Assembly (NCBI GenBank): GCA_937976375.1
Contig: CALJRU010000030.1
Location: 1 to 64,000, forward strand
DNA: 64,000 nt
Direction of reading: 5' to 3'
From: an uncultured Peptococcaceae bacterium
GTDB taxonomy: Bacteria > Bacillota > Peptococcia > Peptococcales > Peptococcaceae
Both the position numbers and the translations under genes were made by a program. This document shows positions 7,974-17,210 of this stretch, one piece after another. The notes beneath the pieces were generated by a model. The model made no database searches. It saw only the letters and a program-made list of their open reading frames with translations, and was not told the DNA's origin. Numbering within the stretch: position 1 is the stretch's first letter; each line of letters begins with the position of its first letter.

Positions 7974-10900
7974 ATGGCAGGCAAGTAAAATTGGCTTTGT
8001 CAATTTCTGGTACTATGACGAGCAGGAATTTTCCTTTGCAAATGGACGAATGCTGCTGCGTGGCGCCAATGGTTCCGGCAAGTCGGTGACGATGCAAAGT
8101 GCGATTCCATTGCTTTTAGATGGAAATGTGAGTCCGGAGCGTTTGGATCCTTTTGGCTCGCGTGATCGCAAAATGATGAGTTACCTTTTGGAGGATGACG
8201 ATGCGCGTGAAGAACGCACTGGCTATTTATATATGGAGTTTAAGCGCATTGCGAGCGATGTATGGTTGACGATCGGAATGGGACTGCGAGCACGGCGCGG
8301 TAAACCGTTGGACAAATGGTATTTTTCTTTGGAAGATGGCCGGCGTGTTGGAGAAGATTTTTTTCTTTATAAAGCTCTCGATGAAAAGATCCCACTTTCA
8401 AAAAAAGAGTTGGAGAATCGGATCGCTGCTGGTGGGCAAGTGTTTGAACGTCAAGCAGACTATATGGCTTATGTGAATCAGCAGGTTTTTGGTTTTGAAA
8501 CAGTGGATGATTACCGAGAACTGCTTGACTTGCTCATTCAGTTGCGTACGCCGAAGTTGTCGAAGGAATTTAAGCCATCGGTGATCAACGATATTATGAG
8601 TGATTCTCTGCAGCCCCTTTCTGATGAAGATTTGCGTCCGATGGCCGAAGCTATTGAGAACATGGATACTCAGACTATGAATTTGCGTTCGCTGAAAACC
8701 GCATGCGAGGCAGCAGGAAAGATTCAACAGGCTTTTGATGATTATAACCGTTTCGTGCTCTACGAGAAAGCGGGACATTGTGTCGAAAATGCAGATAAAG
8801 TACTGTCATTGGAAAAAAAGGTGAAACATCTGCGCGATGAACGCGCGCAAAGTGAGCGGGAAATTTCTGCGCTTGAACGTCACCAGGAGCTGCTTGATGC
8901 GGAGAAAGCGGCAAAGGAAAAAATGCGCGATTCACTGAGTGAACATGATGCCTTTGCATTGAAACGACGTGAGCAGGATCTGGCTGAACGTATTCAAAAC
9001 AGCCAAGCCATGCTGGCACGCAAGGAAGAGCAGCTGGCGGAGAAGAAGAGTCAGGTCATAAAAAAAGAAGGACAGCAAAAGCAGGCGGAGAATAAGCTCT
9101 TTGAGCGAACACAGGAGATAGAGCGTCTTCTTGTGAAAATGCAGGACGACGCAGAGACGATGGCGTTTGAAGAACACAGCTTTCTTGCGGATGAGCTGCA
9201 AGGTGCAATGGAGGCACCGTTTGCCTGGACGACACATGAGGTGCAGGTGGCGCGTGTTGAAGAAGGTGTGCGTGCAGGCCTGGAAGTGCTGACACAGGTC
9301 GAACGATGCCGACGGGAAGCAGATGAACGCATGCAAAAGCGTGATCGGCTCGTGCGCGAAACGGATGCAGCTCAGTACCGGGAAAAAGAACGAGAAGATC
9401 TTCTGCTGCAGATGACTGCAGAATGGAAAGAAGCGCTCTACATTTGGAACGGACACAATCGCGAGCTGCACATGTCTGAAGAAGACCTGCGCAACATGGC
9501 AGTATTTGCTGAACGTTTCGATGAAACCTCGGATTTTGCCCAAGTGCGCAAGCAAGTGTTTGAACGTCAGCTGGAAAAACATGACGCCTTAAGTCGGTCT
9601 GCAAAAGAGTTGCAGGAGCGCTTGGATGTGTTCGCGACTGACGGAAGAGAGCTGGCGTTGGCACTCCAAGAGTGGGAAACATATCGCGAGCCTGAACCTG
9701 CGCGCATTGAAGCGGTGCAGAAGAATCGTGAGCGGCTGCAAATGCTTGGTGTGGAATACCATGAGTTTTATAAACTGATCGATTTTCAGCCATCGTTAAG
9801 TGAAGCTGAGCGGGATCAGCTGGAAGAGGCGCTGCTTGAAATGGGGATCCTCGATGCGCTGGTTGTGGCAGAATCGGATCGTGCACGCGTGTTAGCGGCT
9901 GATCCGGGCTGCGCAGATCGTTATCTATTTGTACAGAATCAAAATATTGATTGCAGCCTGGCTGCACAGCTGGCGTTGGAGGAGTCGGTGCAAGACATCT
10001 TCTCCTATCAACGCATCAAAGGTGTTTTAGATGGCATAGCTTGGAATACCGCGGATTCAGAGGCTGCGACCGTTGTGCATGCGGATGGCAGTTATCAGAT
10101 TGGCGTTGTTAGCGGTACCATCAGAGGCATGCATCGTGCATGTTACATTGGCGCATCGGCGCGGGAACGTGCACGACAGGAAAAAATCGCAGAATTACGA
10201 GCACGTTTGGCTGAAAATGAAGCTGAGCAGCGTGAAACGACGGCAGCGCTTGCTGTGTTGGACCAGCGGCTTGCTGTATTGCAGGAAGAATACGAGGCCT
10301 TGCCTGGGGATGGGGATATACGTGAAGCCTGGCGCATCTTATCGGAGGCCAGATTGGACACGCTGCGCTGTGAGAAAGAACGTGATACAGCAGAGGCTGC
10401 ATTACATGAGGTGAACGATCGATTAAAGATTTTGCAGGCGCAGGCAGCAGAAATCGCTTCCCGTCTCTATTTGGTGCCGCGCTATGAAATTTTCCAAGAG
10501 GCGTATGCAGGAGTGCAGCGTTATCTGCGCGATCTAGAGAGGCTCAAGAATACGCATGAGCGGCATTTAGAGACGCTGGCTCAGTGCGCAGAATTGGCAG
10601 ATGAGTTGGAGCGTCTCGAAAGTGAACAGGAGGAGCTCCTTTATGAAGAAGGACAGATTGAACGAAGACTTGCCAAAGAGCGGGCGGAACATCGTACTGT
10701 CTGCGAACAGCTTGCACTAACAGACTATGATAAAATCCGAGACGAATTGGAACACTGTCTTGCCTGGCTGGATGATTTTCCGAAGCAGTTGGAGAGTTGT
10801 GTGAGCAAACGCGCGAGTTTGAAAAACAGCCTGAGACATCTGATGCAGGAATTGACCGAAAACGACAGAAAGCTCATGGAATATCAGCGACAAGATGCAT

Positions 10901-12039
10901 ATTTCAAGCGTTGTTATGAGGCTGAAAGAGCGCTTGACTATGTTGCTATTCCTGATGCGATGGCGGAGGATGTGCACAAGGTGTTGGCATATCTTGAAAC
11001 TGAGTGTCAGCAGCAGACAAAAGAGGCGCTGATTCGACGCTTGAACGAACGGTATTATAGCAATCGCGACCGTTTGGTTGATTACCAGCCGGTACTGCTT
11101 GATACGCTTTTTACCGAGCTTGATGAAGCAGGACTTCCATCGGCTTCTCGTCTCGATTTGGGTGCGCGTTATCGTGGAGAACGCATCCCTTTTGGTAAGC
11201 TGCTGCGCAATTTGGAAGATGAAATTGCTAAACTTGACGATTTGATCCGAGATGCAGACCGAGAGCTTTTCGAGGATATCCTGACCAATACCGTGAGCCG
11301 AAAGATTCGCGGGAAAATCAATGGCGCCGATTCCTGGGTAAAAAAGATGAATAATCTTATGGCGAGCATGGATACATCCAGTGGGTTAAAATTCCGTCTG
11401 CGCTGGCGTAAACGCACGGCTGAGAAAGAAGCGCAGCTCGATACGCGTGATCTGGTAGAGCTGCTCAAGAAAGACTATCATCTCATGCGTCCGGATGAGA
11501 CTGAAAGGCTGTCTGCGCATTTTCGCTCCAAGGTTGATGAGGCGCGGCGACAGGCGCGTGATGATGGCAGTGTTCTATCCTTCTATCAGATTGTTAAAGA
11601 AACGCTCGATTATCGGAAATGGTTTGAATTTCAACTGTTGTATCAGAAAGGAGACGAGCGAGAGCGAGAGCTGACAAACAGTGCTTTTGGTACCTTCAGT
11701 GGTGGCGAAAAAGCCATGGCGATGTATGTGCCGTTGTTTTCAGCGGTCGTCGCAAAATATGAAGGGGCACGAGTCGATGCGCCGCGTTTGATCTCGCTTG
11801 ACGAAGCCTTTGCCGGTGTAGATAATCGCAATATTCGCGATATGTTCCGCTTGATGAGTGAACTGCGCTTTGATTTTATCGTCAACAGTCAGGTGCTCTG
11901 GGGGGATTACGATACTCTTGATGCGATAGCGGTGTATCAGCTTCTGCGTAAGCCAAATGCCAAATTTGTCAGTGTCATGTCTTCTATTTGGAATGGGCAT
12001 CGGCGAGTGATGGATGATGGTATGCAGCAGGTGGATTAG
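7960..12039 (+). CDS. jetC: Wadjet type II component JetC (TIGR02680, SMC-like ATPase)
   Basis: 1359 aa with the split SMC/MukB plan. The N-terminal head carries RWQASKIGFVNFWYYDEQEF and Walker A GANGSGKS (residues 35-42). A long Glu/Arg/Lys-rich coiled-coil region spans roughly 280-1180. The C-terminal head carries the ABC signature FSGGEKA (from residue 1246) and Walker B LISLDEA with D1281 and E1282, followed by a D-loop (GVDNRNI). Size and motifs fit TIGR02680. In Wadjet, JetC is the ATP-driven DNA loop extruder that senses small closed-circular DNA. It starts 14 bp inside jetB behind GAGGAG. All ATPase residues appear intact, so the motor should be active. Confidence 0.93.
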   Translation: MMNSRWQASKIGFVNFWYYDEQEFSFANGRMLLRGANGSGKSVTMQSAIPLLLDGNVSPERLDPFGSRDRKMMSYLLEDDDAREERTGYLYMEFKRIASDVWLTIGMGLRARRGKPLDKWYFSLEDGRRVGEDFFLYKALDEKIPLSKKELENRIAAGGQVFERQADYMAYVNQQVFGFETVDDYRELLDLLIQLRTPKLSKEFKPSVINDIMSDSLQPLSDEDLRPMAEAIENMDTQTMNLRSLKTACEAAGKIQQAFDDYNRFVLYEKAGHCVENADKVLSLEKKVKHLRDERAQSEREISALERHQELLDAEKAAKEKMRDSLSEHDAFALKRREQDLAERIQNSQAMLARKEEQLAEKKSQVIKKEGQQKQAENKLFERTQEIERLLVKMQDDAETMAFEEHSFLADELQGAMEAPFAWTTHEVQVARVEEGVRAGLEVLTQVERCRREADERMQKRDRLVRETDAAQYREKEREDLLLQMTAEWKEALYIWNGHNRELHMSEEDLRNMAVFAERFDETSDFAQVRKQVFERQLEKHDALSRSAKELQERLDVFATDGRELALALQEWETYREPEPARIEAVQKNRERLQMLGVEYHEFYKLIDFQPSLSEAERDQLEEALLEMGILDALVVAESDRARVLAADPGCADRYLFVQNQNIDCSLAAQLALEESVQDIFSYQRIKGVLDGIAWNTADSEAATVVHADGSYQIGVVSGTIRGMHRACYIGASARERARQEKIAELRARLAENEAEQRETTAALAVLDQRLAVLQEEYEALPGDGDIREAWRILSEARLDTLRCEKERDTAEAALHEVNDRLKILQAQAAEIASRLYLVPRYEIFQEAYAGVQRYLRDLERLKNTHERHLETLAQCAELADELERLESEQEELLYEEGQIERRLAKERAEHRTVCEQLALTDYDKIRDELEHCLAWLDDFPKQLESCVSKRASLKNSLRHLMQELTENDRKLMEYQRQDAYFKRCYEAERALDYVAIPDAMAEDVHKVLAYLETECQQQTKEALIRRLNERYYSNRDRLVDYQPVLLDTLFTELDEAGLPSASRLDLGARYRGERIPFGKLLRNLEDEIAKLDDLIRDADRELFEDILTNTVSRKIRGKINGADSWVKKMNNLMASMDTSSGLKFRLRWRKRTAEKEAQLDTRDLVELLKKDYHLMRPDETERLSAHFRSKVDEARRQARDDGSVLSFYQIVKETLDYRKWFEFQLLYQKGDERERELTNSAFGTFSGGEKAMAMYVPLFSAVVAKYEGARVDAPRLISLDEAFAGVDNRNIRDMFRLMSELRFDFIVNSQVLWGDYDTLDAIAVYQLLRKPNAKFVSVMSSIWNGHRRVMDDGMQQVD

Positions 12040-12075
12040 GAATATGGGACGCATAAGGAAGGGAGCGAGTGCAAC

Positions 12076-13380
12076 ATGAGCCAATCCGAGCTGATGGATG
12101 AGTGTGTGGATTACATAAGATCGCATGCCATTCTTATAAAGGTGCTGGATGGCTTTCGGGACAAATACCTCTCCTACGGAAGACTGGCAGGCACTGTGGT
12201 ATTGGAAAATGTGACTGTGGAAGAACGTATTGTTCTTGAGGGCTTTTTTCAACGCAACTACCACGGGAAAACACAGGTGCGAATAACAGCGGTACAGTTT
12301 GAGACGGCACTCCAGCAAAGTCGGTTCGCGGAGTTGGATGGAGAGGATGTGCTGCAAGCGTTTTATGGAACGCTGCTTTTCAGTAGGAAATCGAAGAAGG
12401 AACAGGCGGAAGCGCGTTGGCATCGGCTCGTTGCGAGCGTGCAGGCACAGGCCAAAACAGCATCAGCCAAACGCTGGATCGATTCTCTTGCTAACGCAGA
12501 AATGGTCGAACCGTTTGCGGTCAAGATGCGCGTATATTTGAAAAAACGAGATAATGCTGCCGGTGGATGCCTTAAAGAAGTGGAGCGTTTGCTCGTGCTT
12601 GGTGTGAAGATTCTAAACAGACTGCCCTTGATGGAGCCGGTGTATTTGCCTGTGTTCGCGGCAGAGTTGACAGGAGATCCGCATGCCTTCGACAAAGGGC
12701 GAAAGGATGGTGGATTTTTAGCATTGGTGATACAGTGGCTGTGCCAGGGAATGCCAATGCATAATATTTTGGAAAGACAGCGGTGTTATCTGCAGGTTGG
12801 CCTGCTTTTTGACGATATGTCCAACTATGTCATGGCGCTTGGTATGCGTGCGTGGAAAAAAGATGGGCGAGAACATCTGGGTATGGCAGGATTCTTTTTT
12901 GAAAGAGAGCCAGTCCACCTTCCATTGTCGGATATTGTCCAATGGACGGAGGTGTGTTGCCCGAATGATCGGCTGTATATGGTGGAAAACCCTTCGATCT
13001 ACGCTGTGCTCTGTAACCATTGGCGAGAAAAACAGGCAATCGTTTGTGTAGCGGGACAACCAAACCTCAGTGTATATGAATTGCTTGATCGATTATCGCC
13101 TGGAACAGAGATTTGGTACGCAGGTGATTTCGATCCGGAGGGGTTGCAGATCGCCGAACGTCTGGCAGACTACTATAACGGAGTATTTAATTATTGGCGT
13201 ATGAGTGCAGAAGATTATAGTAAAAGTTGTCCAGCGAAGCCGCTGAATGATGAACGTTTGAAAAAACTGGAAAAAATCAAAGACCCAAGGCTCAGTGAGA
13301 CAGTTGATGCGATTCTGAGCAAGAAAGCGGCAGGGTATCAGGAAAAACTCTTGCATGATTACATTAAGGATATGGCTTGA
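12076..13380 (+). CDS. jetD: Wadjet type II nuclease JetD (TIGR02679, Toprim)
   Basis: 434 aa, 36 bp after jetC, with GGAAGGGAG upstream. The C-terminal half has a Toprim core: the acidic strand MVENPSIYAVL (E304) and YAGDFDPEGLQIAERL carrying the D351-x-D353 pair. The arrangement fits TIGR02679, the JetD nuclease of type II Wadjet, which cuts plasmid DNA once the JetABC motor has stalled on a small circle. The N-terminal half is probably helical/winged-helix DNA binding. The key acidic residues are present, so cleavage activity is expected. Two stacked terminators follow. Confidence 0.9.
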   Translation: MSQSELMDECVDYIRSHAILIKVLDGFRDKYLSYGRLAGTVVLENVTVEERIVLEGFFQRNYHGKTQVRITAVQFETALQQSRFAELDGEDVLQAFYGTLLFSRKSKKEQAEARWHRLVASVQAQAKTASAKRWIDSLANAEMVEPFAVKMRVYLKKRDNAAGGCLKEVERLLVLGVKILNRLPLMEPVYLPVFAAELTGDPHAFDKGRKDGGFLALVIQWLCQGMPMHNILERQRCYLQVGLLFDDMSNYVMALGMRAWKKDGREHLGMAGFFFEREPVHLPLSDIVQWTEVCCPNDRLYMVENPSIYAVLCNHWREKQAIVCVAGQPNLSVYELLDRLSPGTEIWYAGDFDPEGLQIAERLADYYNGVFNYWRMSAEDYSKSCPAKPLNDERLKKLEKIKDPRLSETVDAILSKKAAGYQEKLLHDYIKDMA

Positions 13381-13441
13381 TGATCTCCGTCACGATAATC
13401 GTGCGCATTTTTGTGTCATTGTAAAAACGTAAAAAGAAAAG

Positions 13442-13488
13442 ACTTGTGGCCCAACTGAAGATAAAGCAGTCGGGCCGCAAGTTTTTTT
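13442..13488 (+). terminator. Rho-independent terminator after jetD
   Basis: ACTTGTGGCCC (13442-13452) pairs with GGGCCGCAAGT (13472-13482) with one G-U pair, followed by seven T. It ends the jet operon. Confidence 0.9.
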
Positions 13489-13507
13489 GAAAAAAGATCA
13501 GTGAAGG

Positions 13508-13544
13508 TCAGAATTTTCCGCGAGAAAAATTCTGAAAATTTTTT
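13508..13544 (+). terminator. Second, A/T-rich terminator-like hairpin before the S10 operon
   Basis: TCAGAATTTT (13508-13517) pairs with AAAATTCTGA (13526-13535), followed by AAATTTTTT. Together with the hairpin at 13442 it insulates the S10 promoter from jet transcription. Confidence 0.55.
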
Positions 13545-13633
13545 GCTGAAACAGGAAGAATAATTGCTCTGAAAATGGTCAGAAACTGACATAAAAAAAT
13601 CGCTGAAAGCCGCGAAAAATAGAGAAAAATTCC

Positions 13634-13662
13634 TTGCAAAACACTAATTGGTGTGTTAAACT
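13634..13662 (+). promoter_or_regulatory. Predicted promoter of the S10 ribosomal operon
   Basis: TTGCAA at 13634-13639 and TAAACT at 13657-13662, 17-bp spacing. It lies downstream of both jet terminators and about 125 bp before rpsJ, leaving a long structured leader. Confidence 0.65.
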
Positions 13663-13690
13663 TAAGCGGTGCCTGAAAATAAGCAATGAT

Positions 13691-13747
13691 GCGGGAGATT
13701 GCTAGGCGAATGGACACACCTGAGGCCGTGTTCTAGGGAACTCCCGC
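13691..13747 (+). promoter_or_regulatory. Structured 5' leader of the S10 operon (candidate autoregulatory RNA)
   Basis: GCGGGAG (13691-13697) pairs with CTCCCGC (13741-13747). Inside it, GGACAC (13712-13717) can pair with GTGTTC (13728-13733) with one G-U, and two CTAG copies flank this inner stem. Two nested stems just upstream of the rpsJ Shine-Dalgarno are what an r-protein-sensing leader would look like. I do not recognise it as a named leader family, and the ligand is unknown. Confidence 0.45.
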
Positions 13748-13788
13748 GGAGCAGTCCGATAATCGGGCGAAATCAAGGAGGAAAAATA

Positions 13789-14097
13789 ATGGCAAGAAGT
13801 AAAATCAGAATTCGCTTGAAAGCTTTTGATCACAAAGTACTTGATCAGAGCGCAAGCAAAATCGTAGAAACTGCCAAGAAAACTGGTGCTACCGTTTCCG
13901 GCCCAGTTCCACTACCAACTGAAAAGGCAGTCTACACCGTTCTTCGTTCTCCACACGTCAACAAAGACTCCAGAGAACAGTTCGAAACCAGAACCCACAA
14001 ACGTCTCATTGACATCACCGAACACACCAACAAGACTGTTGAAGCGTTGATGCGTTTGGATCTGCCAAGCGGCGTTGAAATCGAAATCAAATTATAA
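13789..14097 (+). CDS. rpsJ: 30S ribosomal protein S10
   Basis: 102 aa beginning KIRIRLKAFDHKVLDQSA, with the conserved stretches GPVPLPT and EQFETRTHKRLIDI. The ATG at 13789 follows AAGGAGGAAAAATA; an upstream in-frame extension runs through the structured leader and is not used. First gene of the S10 operon; S10 also serves in NusB/NusE antitermination. Confidence 0.98.
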   Translation: MARSKIRIRLKAFDHKVLDQSASKIVETAKKTGATVSGPVPLPTEKAVYTVLRSPHVNKDSREQFETRTHKRLIDITEHTNKTVEALMRLDLPSGVEIEIKL

Positions 14098-14120
14098 TAA
14101 AAAAGGAGGTGGCAGTTCGA

Positions 14121-14750
14121 ATGAAAGCCATTTTGGGTAAGAAAATCGGGATGACTCAGATCTTCACTCCAGAAGGCGTGTTGATTCCTGTAACAGTTGT
14201 TGCTGCAGGTCCATGCGTAGTCACCCAGGTAAAAACAATTGATACTGACGGTTATAATGCTGTTCAGGTCGGCTTTGGCGATATCAAGCCTGTAGCAGTG
14301 AACAAGCCTGCTAAGGGTCACTTCGACAAGGCCGGTGTAGCCGCTAGAAAGTATCTGCGCGAAATCCGCGTTGAAGATCCATCTAGCTACAACAATGGTG
14401 ACGAAATCAAAGCTGATGTATTTGCTGAAGGCGAAGCAATCGACGTTTCCGGCGTAAGCAAGGGCAAGGGCTTTGCTGGTACCATTAAGCGCTACGGCCG
14501 CCATCGTGGGCCTATGACACACGGTTCTAAGCACAAAAGAAAAACCGGGTCTGTTGGCGCTGCCGGTCCTCATCACGTATTCAAAGGCCATCTGATGCCT
14601 GGGCGTGCTGGGAATAAGAACGTTACCGTTCAGAACCTTAAAGTCGTTAAGGTGGACGTTGAAAATAATCTGCTCTTGATCAAAGGCTCCGTTCCAGGGG
14701 CAAAGAACAGCCTCGTGGTTGTTAAAGAAAGCGTAAAGGGCAATAAGTAA
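14121..14750 (+). CDS. rplC: 50S ribosomal protein L3
   Basis: 209 aa. The start at 14121 (MKAILGKKIGMTQIF) follows AAAGGAGGT. The conserved L3 loop KGFAGTIKRYGRHRGPMTHGSK, quoted in halves KGFAGTIKRYG and RHRGPMTHGSK, is intact. L3 sits near the peptidyl-transferase centre. Second gene of the S10 operon. Confidence 0.98.
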   Translation: MKAILGKKIGMTQIFTPEGVLIPVTVVAAGPCVVTQVKTIDTDGYNAVQVGFGDIKPVAVNKPAKGHFDKAGVAARKYLREIRVEDPSSYNNGDEIKADVFAEGEAIDVSGVSKGKGFAGTIKRYGRHRGPMTHGSKHKRKTGSVGAAGPHHVFKGHLMPGRAGNKNVTVQNLKVVKVDVENNLLLIKGSVPGAKNSLVVVKESVKGNK

Positions 14751-14767
14751 GGAAAGGAGGAGAATAC

Positions 14768-15391
14768 ATGCCAGTAATTAAAGTGAAAAATATGCAGGGT
14801 GCAGATGTTGAAGAACTGACTCTGAATGATGAAATCTTCGGTATCGAACCTAACAAATCTGTTATGCATGAAGTTGTTGTAAACTATTTGGCTGGTCTGC
14901 GTAAGGGTACTCATTGCACGAAGTCCCGCGGCGAAGTCAGAGGCGGTGGCCGTAAGCCATGGCGTCAGAAAGGTACTGGTCGTGCCCGTGCTGGTACGTC
15001 TCGTTCTCCACTGTGGCGCGGCGGTGCTATCATCTTCGGGCCAAAGCCAAGAGATTATTCCTATCGTGTAAATAAGAAGAAAGTTGCATTGGCAATGCGT
15101 TCTGCACTTTCCGATAAGGTGAACGAAGAAGCTATGGTTGTTGTTGACGCACTGAGCTTTGACGCACCAAAGACCAAGGATATGATCAAGGTGCTGGAAG
15201 CACTCGGCACCGGCAAGAAGACTCTGCTCGTTCTTCCTGAGATCGATGAAGTTGTTATCAAGAGCGCACGCAACATTCAGGGCGTAACCCCAGTAACTGT
15301 TGCTGAGCTGAATACTTATGAAATCTTGAACAACAACAGCCTCGTTCTCACTAAGGATGCTGTTGCAAAGGTTGAGGAGGTGTTGGCGTAA
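14768..15391 (+). CDS. rplD: 50S ribosomal protein L4
   Basis: 207 aa with the hallmark KPWRQKGTGRARAGTSRSP loop that lines the exit tunnel. AAAGGAGG lies upstream. Its stop overlaps the rplW ATG by one base (TAATG). In some bacteria L4 represses the S10 operon through the leader; whether the leader at 13691 serves that here is unknown. Confidence 0.98.
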   Translation: MPVIKVKNMQGADVEELTLNDEIFGIEPNKSVMHEVVVNYLAGLRKGTHCTKSRGEVRGGGRKPWRQKGTGRARAGTSRSPLWRGGAIIFGPKPRDYSYRVNKKKVALAMRSALSDKVNEEAMVVVDALSFDAPKTKDMIKVLEALGTGKKTLLVLPEIDEVVIKSARNIQGVTPVTVAELNTYEILNNNSLVLTKDAVAKVEEVLA

Positions 15392-15678
15392 TGAAATTGG
15401 CAAGAGAAATCATCATCAAACCAGTTGTCACCGAAAAGAGCGTTGACCTGATGCAGGAAAACAAGTACTGCTTCAGAGTTGCTAAGGATGCCAACAAAAT
15501 CGAAATCAAGAACGCAATCGAAGAAATCTTCAAAGTTACCGTTATCAATGTTAACACGGTAAACGTTCACGGCAAGATGAAACGCATGGGCCGCACCCAG
15601 GGCAAAACTGCCAGCTGGAAAAAGGCTGTTGTAACCTTGCGTGAAGGCGATAGCATTGAAGTATTTGAAGGTCTTTAA
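15391..15678 (+). CDS. rplW: 50S ribosomal protein L23
   Basis: 95 aa beginning MKLAREIIIKPVVTEKS, with VNVHGKMKRMGRTQGK, typical of L23. It lies at the tunnel exit, where SRP and trigger factor dock. Coupled to rplD by a one-base overlap and preceded by GAGGAGG. Confidence 0.98.
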   Translation: MKLAREIIIKPVVTEKSVDLMQENKYCFRVAKDANKIEIKNAIEEIFKVTVINVNTVNVHGKMKRMGRTQGKTASWKKAVVTLREGDSIEVFEGL

Positions 15679-15697
15679 TAAATAAAGGAGGAACAAA

Positions 15698-16531
15698 ATG
15701 GCACTGAGATCATTTAAACCGACTTCTCCTGGTGTGCGTCAAATGACTGTTTCTTCTTTTGAAGAAATCACCACGAACAAGCCTGAGAAATCCCTGCTTG
15801 TACCGCTGAAAAAACATTCTGGCCGTAACAGCTATGGCCGCATCACTGTTCGTCATCATGGCGGCGGTCACAAGAGAAAATATCGTATCATTGACTTTAA
15901 ACGTTTGAAAGATGGTGTTCCAGCTCGCGTAGCTACCATCGAATACGATCCAAACCGTTCCAGCCGCATCGCTCTGCTCCACTATGTAGACGGTGAAAAG
16001 CGTTACATCATCGCTCCTGCTGGTCTCAAGGTTGGAGACGTTATCTACTCCGGTCCAGATGCAGACATCAAGACTGGTAACGCACTGCCATTGGCCAACA
16101 TCCCAGTTGGTACCTTGGTTCACAACATTGAACTTCATCCAGGCCGTGGCGGCCAGATCTGCCGCAGCGCTGGTGTAAGTGCTCAGTTGATGGCTAAGGA
16201 AGGCAAATATGCTCTCCTGAGACTTCCTTCCGGTGAAGTTCGCAAGATCCTTCTTGCTTGCCGCGCTACCATCGGTGTTGTTGGTAACAGCGAACATGCT
16301 AACATCAACATCGGTAAAGCAGGCCGCAGCCGTTGGATGGGCGTTCGTCCTACCGTTCGTGGTTCTGTTATGAACCCTAACGATCACCCACATGGTGGTG
16401 GTGAAGGTCGCGCTCCAGTCGGCCGCAAATCCCCTGTTAGCCCTTGGGGTAAGGTTGCTCACGGCGGTAAGACCCGTAAGAAGAAGAACCTTAGCAATAA
16501 GTTCATCGTGACACCTAGAAAAGGCAAATAA
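15698..16531 (+). CDS. rplB: 50S ribosomal protein L2
   Basis: 277 aa, full length. It carries GRITVRHHGGGHKRKYRIID in the N-terminal part and the C-terminal NPNDHPHGGGEGR region with the His that lies close to the peptidyl-transferase centre. AAAGGAGG upstream. Confidence 0.98.
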   Translation: MALRSFKPTSPGVRQMTVSSFEEITTNKPEKSLLVPLKKHSGRNSYGRITVRHHGGGHKRKYRIIDFKRLKDGVPARVATIEYDPNRSSRIALLHYVDGEKRYIIAPAGLKVGDVIYSGPDADIKTGNALPLANIPVGTLVHNIELHPGRGGQICRSAGVSAQLMAKEGKYALLRLPSGEVRKILLACRATIGVVGNSEHANINIGKAGRSRWMGVRPTVRGSVMNPNDHPHGGGEGRAPVGRKSPVSPWGKVAHGGKTRKKKNLSNKFIVTPRKGK

Positions 16532-16565
16532 AGCCAGGACGTAATCGAAAGGAGGCAATTCATTC

Positions 16566-16847
16566 ATGAGCAGATCTCTCAAAAAAGGACCTTTTGTCGA
16601 TGAAAAACTCTACAAGAAGGTCGTAGCAATGAATGAAGCAAATGAAAAATCTGTGATCAAGACTTGGTCACGTTCATCCACCATCTTCCCTGAATTCATT
16701 GGTCATACTTTTGCCGTTCACGATGGCAGAAAGCACATTCCAGTGTATGTAACCGAAGACATGGTTGGTCATAAACTCGGCGAATTCGCACCTACCCGTA
16801 CCTACAAAGGCCACGCTGGTGACGAAAAATCCAGTCGTTCTCGATAA
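16566..16847 (+). CDS. rpsS: 30S ribosomal protein S19
   Basis: 93 aa, MSRSLKKGPFVDEKL and WSRSSTIFPEFIGHTFAVHDG are diagnostic. GAAAGGAGG precedes the ATG. It binds 16S rRNA in the head domain with S13. Confidence 0.98.
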   Translation: MSRSLKKGPFVDEKLYKKVVAMNEANEKSVIKTWSRSSTIFPEFIGHTFAVHDGRKHIPVYVTEDMVGHKLGEFAPTRTYKGHAGDEKSSRSR

Positions 16848-16866
16848 GCAGAAAGGAGTAAAATAA

Positions 16867-17199
16867 GTGGAAGCAAAAGCATGTGCAAAACACATTAGAA
16901 TTTCCCCACGCAAGGCCCGTCAGGTTGTTGACCTGATCCGTGGCAAGAGCGTACAAGAAGCTTACAGTATTTTAAAATTCACTCCACATAAAGGTTCTGC
17001 GATCGTAACGAAGGTATTAAAATCCGCTGTTGCAAATGCAGAGCACAACTATGATATGGATGTTGAAAATCTCTTCGTCAGCACCGCATATGTTGACCAG
17101 GGCCCAAGCATTAAGCGCTACAAACCACGCGCAATGGGTCGTGCAGACGGTATCAAAAAGAGAACCAGCCATATCACCATCATGGTAAGTGAAAGATAA
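16867..17199 (+). CDS. rplV: 50S ribosomal protein L22
   Basis: 110 aa from GTG (GTG GAA GCA AAA) after AAAGGAG. AKHIRISPRKARQVVDLIRG and the C-terminal GRADGIKKRTSHITI hairpin, which lines the exit tunnel, are conserved. Confidence 0.98.
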   Translation: MEAKACAKHIRISPRKARQVVDLIRGKSVQEAYSILKFTPHKGSAIVTKVLKSAVANAEHNYDMDVENLFVSTAYVDQGPSIKRYKPRAMGRADGIKKRTSHITIMVSER

Positions 17200-17210
17200 G
17201 GAGGAATACT

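Noticed and set aside
15710..16582. Long minus-strand open frames in the ribosomal region (for example opposite rplB, rplF and rpsC)
   Set aside because: All lie opposite highly conserved r-protein genes and have no family similarity; they result from codon bias.
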